Position numbers and translations under genes: made by a program
The notes under the pieces: model-generated
The model's database searches: none
What the model saw: the letters and a program-made list of their open reading frames with translations, nothing else
Told to the model about the DNA's origin: nothing
Origin: Zanthoxylum bungeanum
Taxonomy: Eukaryota > Streptophyta > Magnoliopsida > Sapindales > Rutaceae
Assembly (NCBI GenBank): GCA_019454045.1
Contig: SKCR01049663.1
Span: 69,501 to 133,500 of the forward strand
DNA: 64,000 nucleotides
Reading direction: 5' to 3'
In this document: positions 61,660 through 64,000 of the stretch, in pieces
How positions within the stretch are numbered: position 1 is the stretch's first letter
Layout of the letters: each line of letters starts with the position of its first letter

Positions 61660-63680
61660 TGTTGGAATTCTCTAAGCATCCCAAGATCATTTCAAGCAAT
61701 GAAAATAAGTGCGAATACATTCAAGGGAGTTGCGGAATACTCACAATGATCGGTTGAGATGATGCGGTGGACAACAAAAACTTTCTGCCCTCTCCTCCAA
61801 GTCACGGCAGTGACAGATTTTGCAGCTCCCAAATTCGGCCATGGATGTCCTTTGAAGCTCCAAGCTTTGTGATAAACTTCCATGCTCATGAATTTAGTTC
61901 CCTATCACCTTTGTATGGCTCCTATTGTGTGCTAGCACCTTTACAAAATCATCTGTTTCTTCTCCAAGACTCACGGTTTTTACAAAAACAGTGAAGAGAG
62001 AATTTTTGCCTCTAAGGCCGAGAGAGAAGAAGAAAGTTATGAGAGAGAGAGAGATGTGTGTTAGGTTGTCTAAAAAATTGGTAATTGATTAATTAAAACC
62101 ATATACACAATTTTGCTTTTTAAAAAGTCAAACTAATTAAAGCTTTAAATGCCAACCACTCACATCACTGTTTACATCAATAAATCAATCAAGTGACTAG
62201 TTGTCACATCACTCAAAGTGACTAATGATTTGACGCTTGATGCGACTAGCGATTTGACGCTTGATTTGACTTGCGGGCCGCACTCGAATTCGAAATGCGA
62301 ATGCGCTCTCAAACAATCCCGGGCTCGGGTTCGCTAATTCCAAATTAACGAATTTTCCGTTGCGACGCAATTAAATGATTATGCCTAGCGAAATCACTAT
62401 TCATGTCCCTAACGAATTAATTCTAAATTAACTCGTTCGCCTGAATTAAAATCTAATTTCAATTCCGCGTCGAAATCCAATTTCGTTTAATATATCGAAT
62501 ATATTAATTAATCGATTAATTCCAAATTAATCGTTATCTCTCTTTAAATGATATTTTATCCCAGATAAAATATCTCCGCAATTAATCCCAGATTAATTTT
62601 CTCTCTCATCGAATTAATCCCAGATTAATAAAGTGCGAGTCATACGTCATCAGTGAATCTTCAGGAAGCGACCCATGAGATCCCCGAATATGTTGGCAGT
62701 AAATTCGGTCGTCGGACTATCCGAACACGTAAGTACCTCGTACTACGTTTGTACCGATTTACAAGACAAGTTTGGTTCTAGCAAAGCGCCATGCCTACCC
62801 AATTCTCCAGAAACATGCTTACAGGAATAAGCGATCTATATCAGGCGTAGTATACGTAGTATTGCGTATTTCGATCCAGTATCGGATGATCACGTGCTAG
62901 GTTTGGGGCTGAAATTGTGTCTGCCCCGTACGAAGCACATGTCGGATGTCTGGTAACTAGTCTCTATAATCGGATAAACCTGACCTTGTCATTTTATCCC
63001 TATGACTGCAGTACATAAGAGAACCAGTACCGTATCCTACGTGACCATCATCTCCATATGACTGGAGTGATACTTCCGTCTTGACATCACACCCAACACA
63101 CTACGATTCTCGATATACCCAGAAGAGGCGTACACAAGAACCGGTTAAAGCCCTGGACGACCAAAACCAAAGTATATTGATTGTCGCAAGTATTAGCGGT
63201 GCAAGTCTCAGGTTAAGACCAAATACACCTACCCTGATTTCGGACTTCCATTGACACATAGTCATACTACCAATGGAATTCCGAGGGGGTCTATCCAGAG
63301 CGAAGCTGTTTCCGTACCATTGGTAAAACACAACCTCTTATTACACTTGCATGAGTATCATATACCCAAATATATGAGAACTATGCCGTTGTGCCCTCAC
63401 AACGCGCACAAGTGTAATACTAGTCTTTTACGCATTTATCGATGTCCAATCTCGATAATACTCTGACTAGGGATATTTAATGATTTATCCTTCGTAGACT
63501 GATACTGTCTCATATCATTCTCAATCCAGGAACAAATCATAAGGACATCCTATCATTTATACATCTTGGTGATCTAATCACAAATGATAAGAGAGCAATC
63601 TCCTTTGTCACATAGTTAATTTGTACAACAACACCATGATCTGTACAAATAGTGACGCTATGGGTCATAATTGTCCAACA
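61660..63680 (-). repeat. Right-hand LTR (5' LTR by sense) of Copia B
   Basis: 2,021 bp, TGTTGGAATTCTCTAAGC to GTCCAACA, preceded by ctctaataccat, the primer-binding site on the minus strand. Hairpin array at about 62335-62635. Confidence 0.92.
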
Positions 63681-64000
63681 GTATTTAGAATAAATTTATA
63701 TTTTTGTAAGAATATTTGATATTTTGGAAAATATGATTTTTATTCTATAACATATGTTGATATTGGTTTTGATATTAAAAATTAATTTTAGGTGTTTAGG
63801 GAGGATTAGAAGCAAATATGGTGAAATACTATATTTGCATCAGCTCTCTGAAACATTTCCAGAGAGAAAGCTAATGTTTTGAAAGCATCAGTTAACAAAA
63901 AACAATAATAGTATGCGCCTTAAAACTTATTTTCTCCCGTTTTTGAATTTCCAAACTCCAATTCAGCCCTTTTTTTTTCTTCCTATGCACTCGTAATGAA

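Larger units (their letters stand above)
53912..63680 (-). mobile_element. Nested Copia element B (9.77 kb), minus strand, same family as A
   Basis: Bounded by TGTTGG...CCAACA and flanked by GTATT (53907-53911 and 63681-63685). The undisturbed target survives in LTR copy 1 near 16036 (cgtatttagaataaat). LTRs lie at 53912-55925 and 61660-63680. The primer site is at 61645-61659 (sense atggtattagagca, one change from the canonical core). Its interior is collinear with that of element A. Confidence 0.92.
42256..64000 (+). mobile_element. Long-LTR Copia copy 2 (LTR), interrupted by two nested Copia elements; continues past the window
   Basis: The three pieces 42256-43253, 52822-53911 and 63686-64000 join to follow LTR copy 1 (12436-16395) in order. 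They skip the solo-LTR insertion and the tandem duplication that are unique to copy 1. The joins are marked by target duplications AGAGA and GTATT. About 115 bases of the LTR are expected beyond base 64000. Whether an internal region follows is unknown. Confidence 0.88.

Noticed and set aside
1..64000. tRNA, rRNA or other structured RNA genes
   Set aside because: I saw no cloverleaf, internal promoter boxes or rRNA signatures on either strand. A tRNAscan-type search would be decisive.

Overview
The window is nuclear DNA of a flowering plant, almost certainly a eudicot. Both protein-coding genes have plant orthologues and GT-AG introns, and most of the rest is plant-type retrotransposon and transposon sequence. 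An asterid is my guess only. Only two host genes can be supported.

Layout: (1) 1-11193, minus strand: a WDR11-type WD-repeat gene. Fifteen phase-consistent exons (1,119 codons) run from its start codon at 11193 and the gene leaves the window on the left. One intron carries an RTE-type LINE remnant. Another has a 63-bp tandem duplication that recreates a 3' splice site in frame. (2) 11.2-33.7 kb, plus strand: a repeat block. It holds a decayed hAT-like end, a Copia element (12.4-19.6 kb) with a very long LTR that contains a nested putative solo LTR and a 258-bp tandem duplication, a Copia LTR (19.6-21.05 kb), an inverted pair of LTR-like units with an ATG-rich quasi-periodic domain (22.1-25.6 kb), a pogo-like (Emigrant/Lemi1-type) element (25.77-26.83 kb) and a second decayed Copia element (26.9-33.7 kb). 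(3) 34808-36407, plus strand: a complete four-exon KIX8/KIX9-like gene encoding a KIX-domain/EAR-motif adaptor. (4) 37.3-38.2 kb: a non-autonomous hAT element with a perfect 8-bp target duplication. (5) 38.5-42.25 kb: a Tat-type Gypsy fragment on the minus strand, split by a Copia solo LTR with its TATTC duplication. (6) 42.26-64 kb: another copy of the long Copia LTR from block 2, interrupted by two roughly 9.6-9.8 kb Copia elements of one family, both on the minus strand. Each has LTRs, a target-site duplication, a methionine-tRNA-type primer-binding site and decayed pol.

The most unusual signal is not a gene. The LTRs of the 9.6-kb Copia family, the interior of its elements and the LTR of the unrelated long-LTR Copia family all carry strings of perfect or near-perfect hairpins. 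Stem sequences differ, but the loop is always exactly 3 nt: T-N-G (mostly TGG or TAG) on the element's sense strand. Ten such hairpins lie within about 310 bp of the solo LTR at 40607-40919. Paired (compensatory) substitutions between copies keep the stems intact.

The two host genes are independent of each other. The rest is a record of nested insertion: Gypsy fragment, then solo LTR inside it; long-LTR Copia, then two family members inside that LTR.
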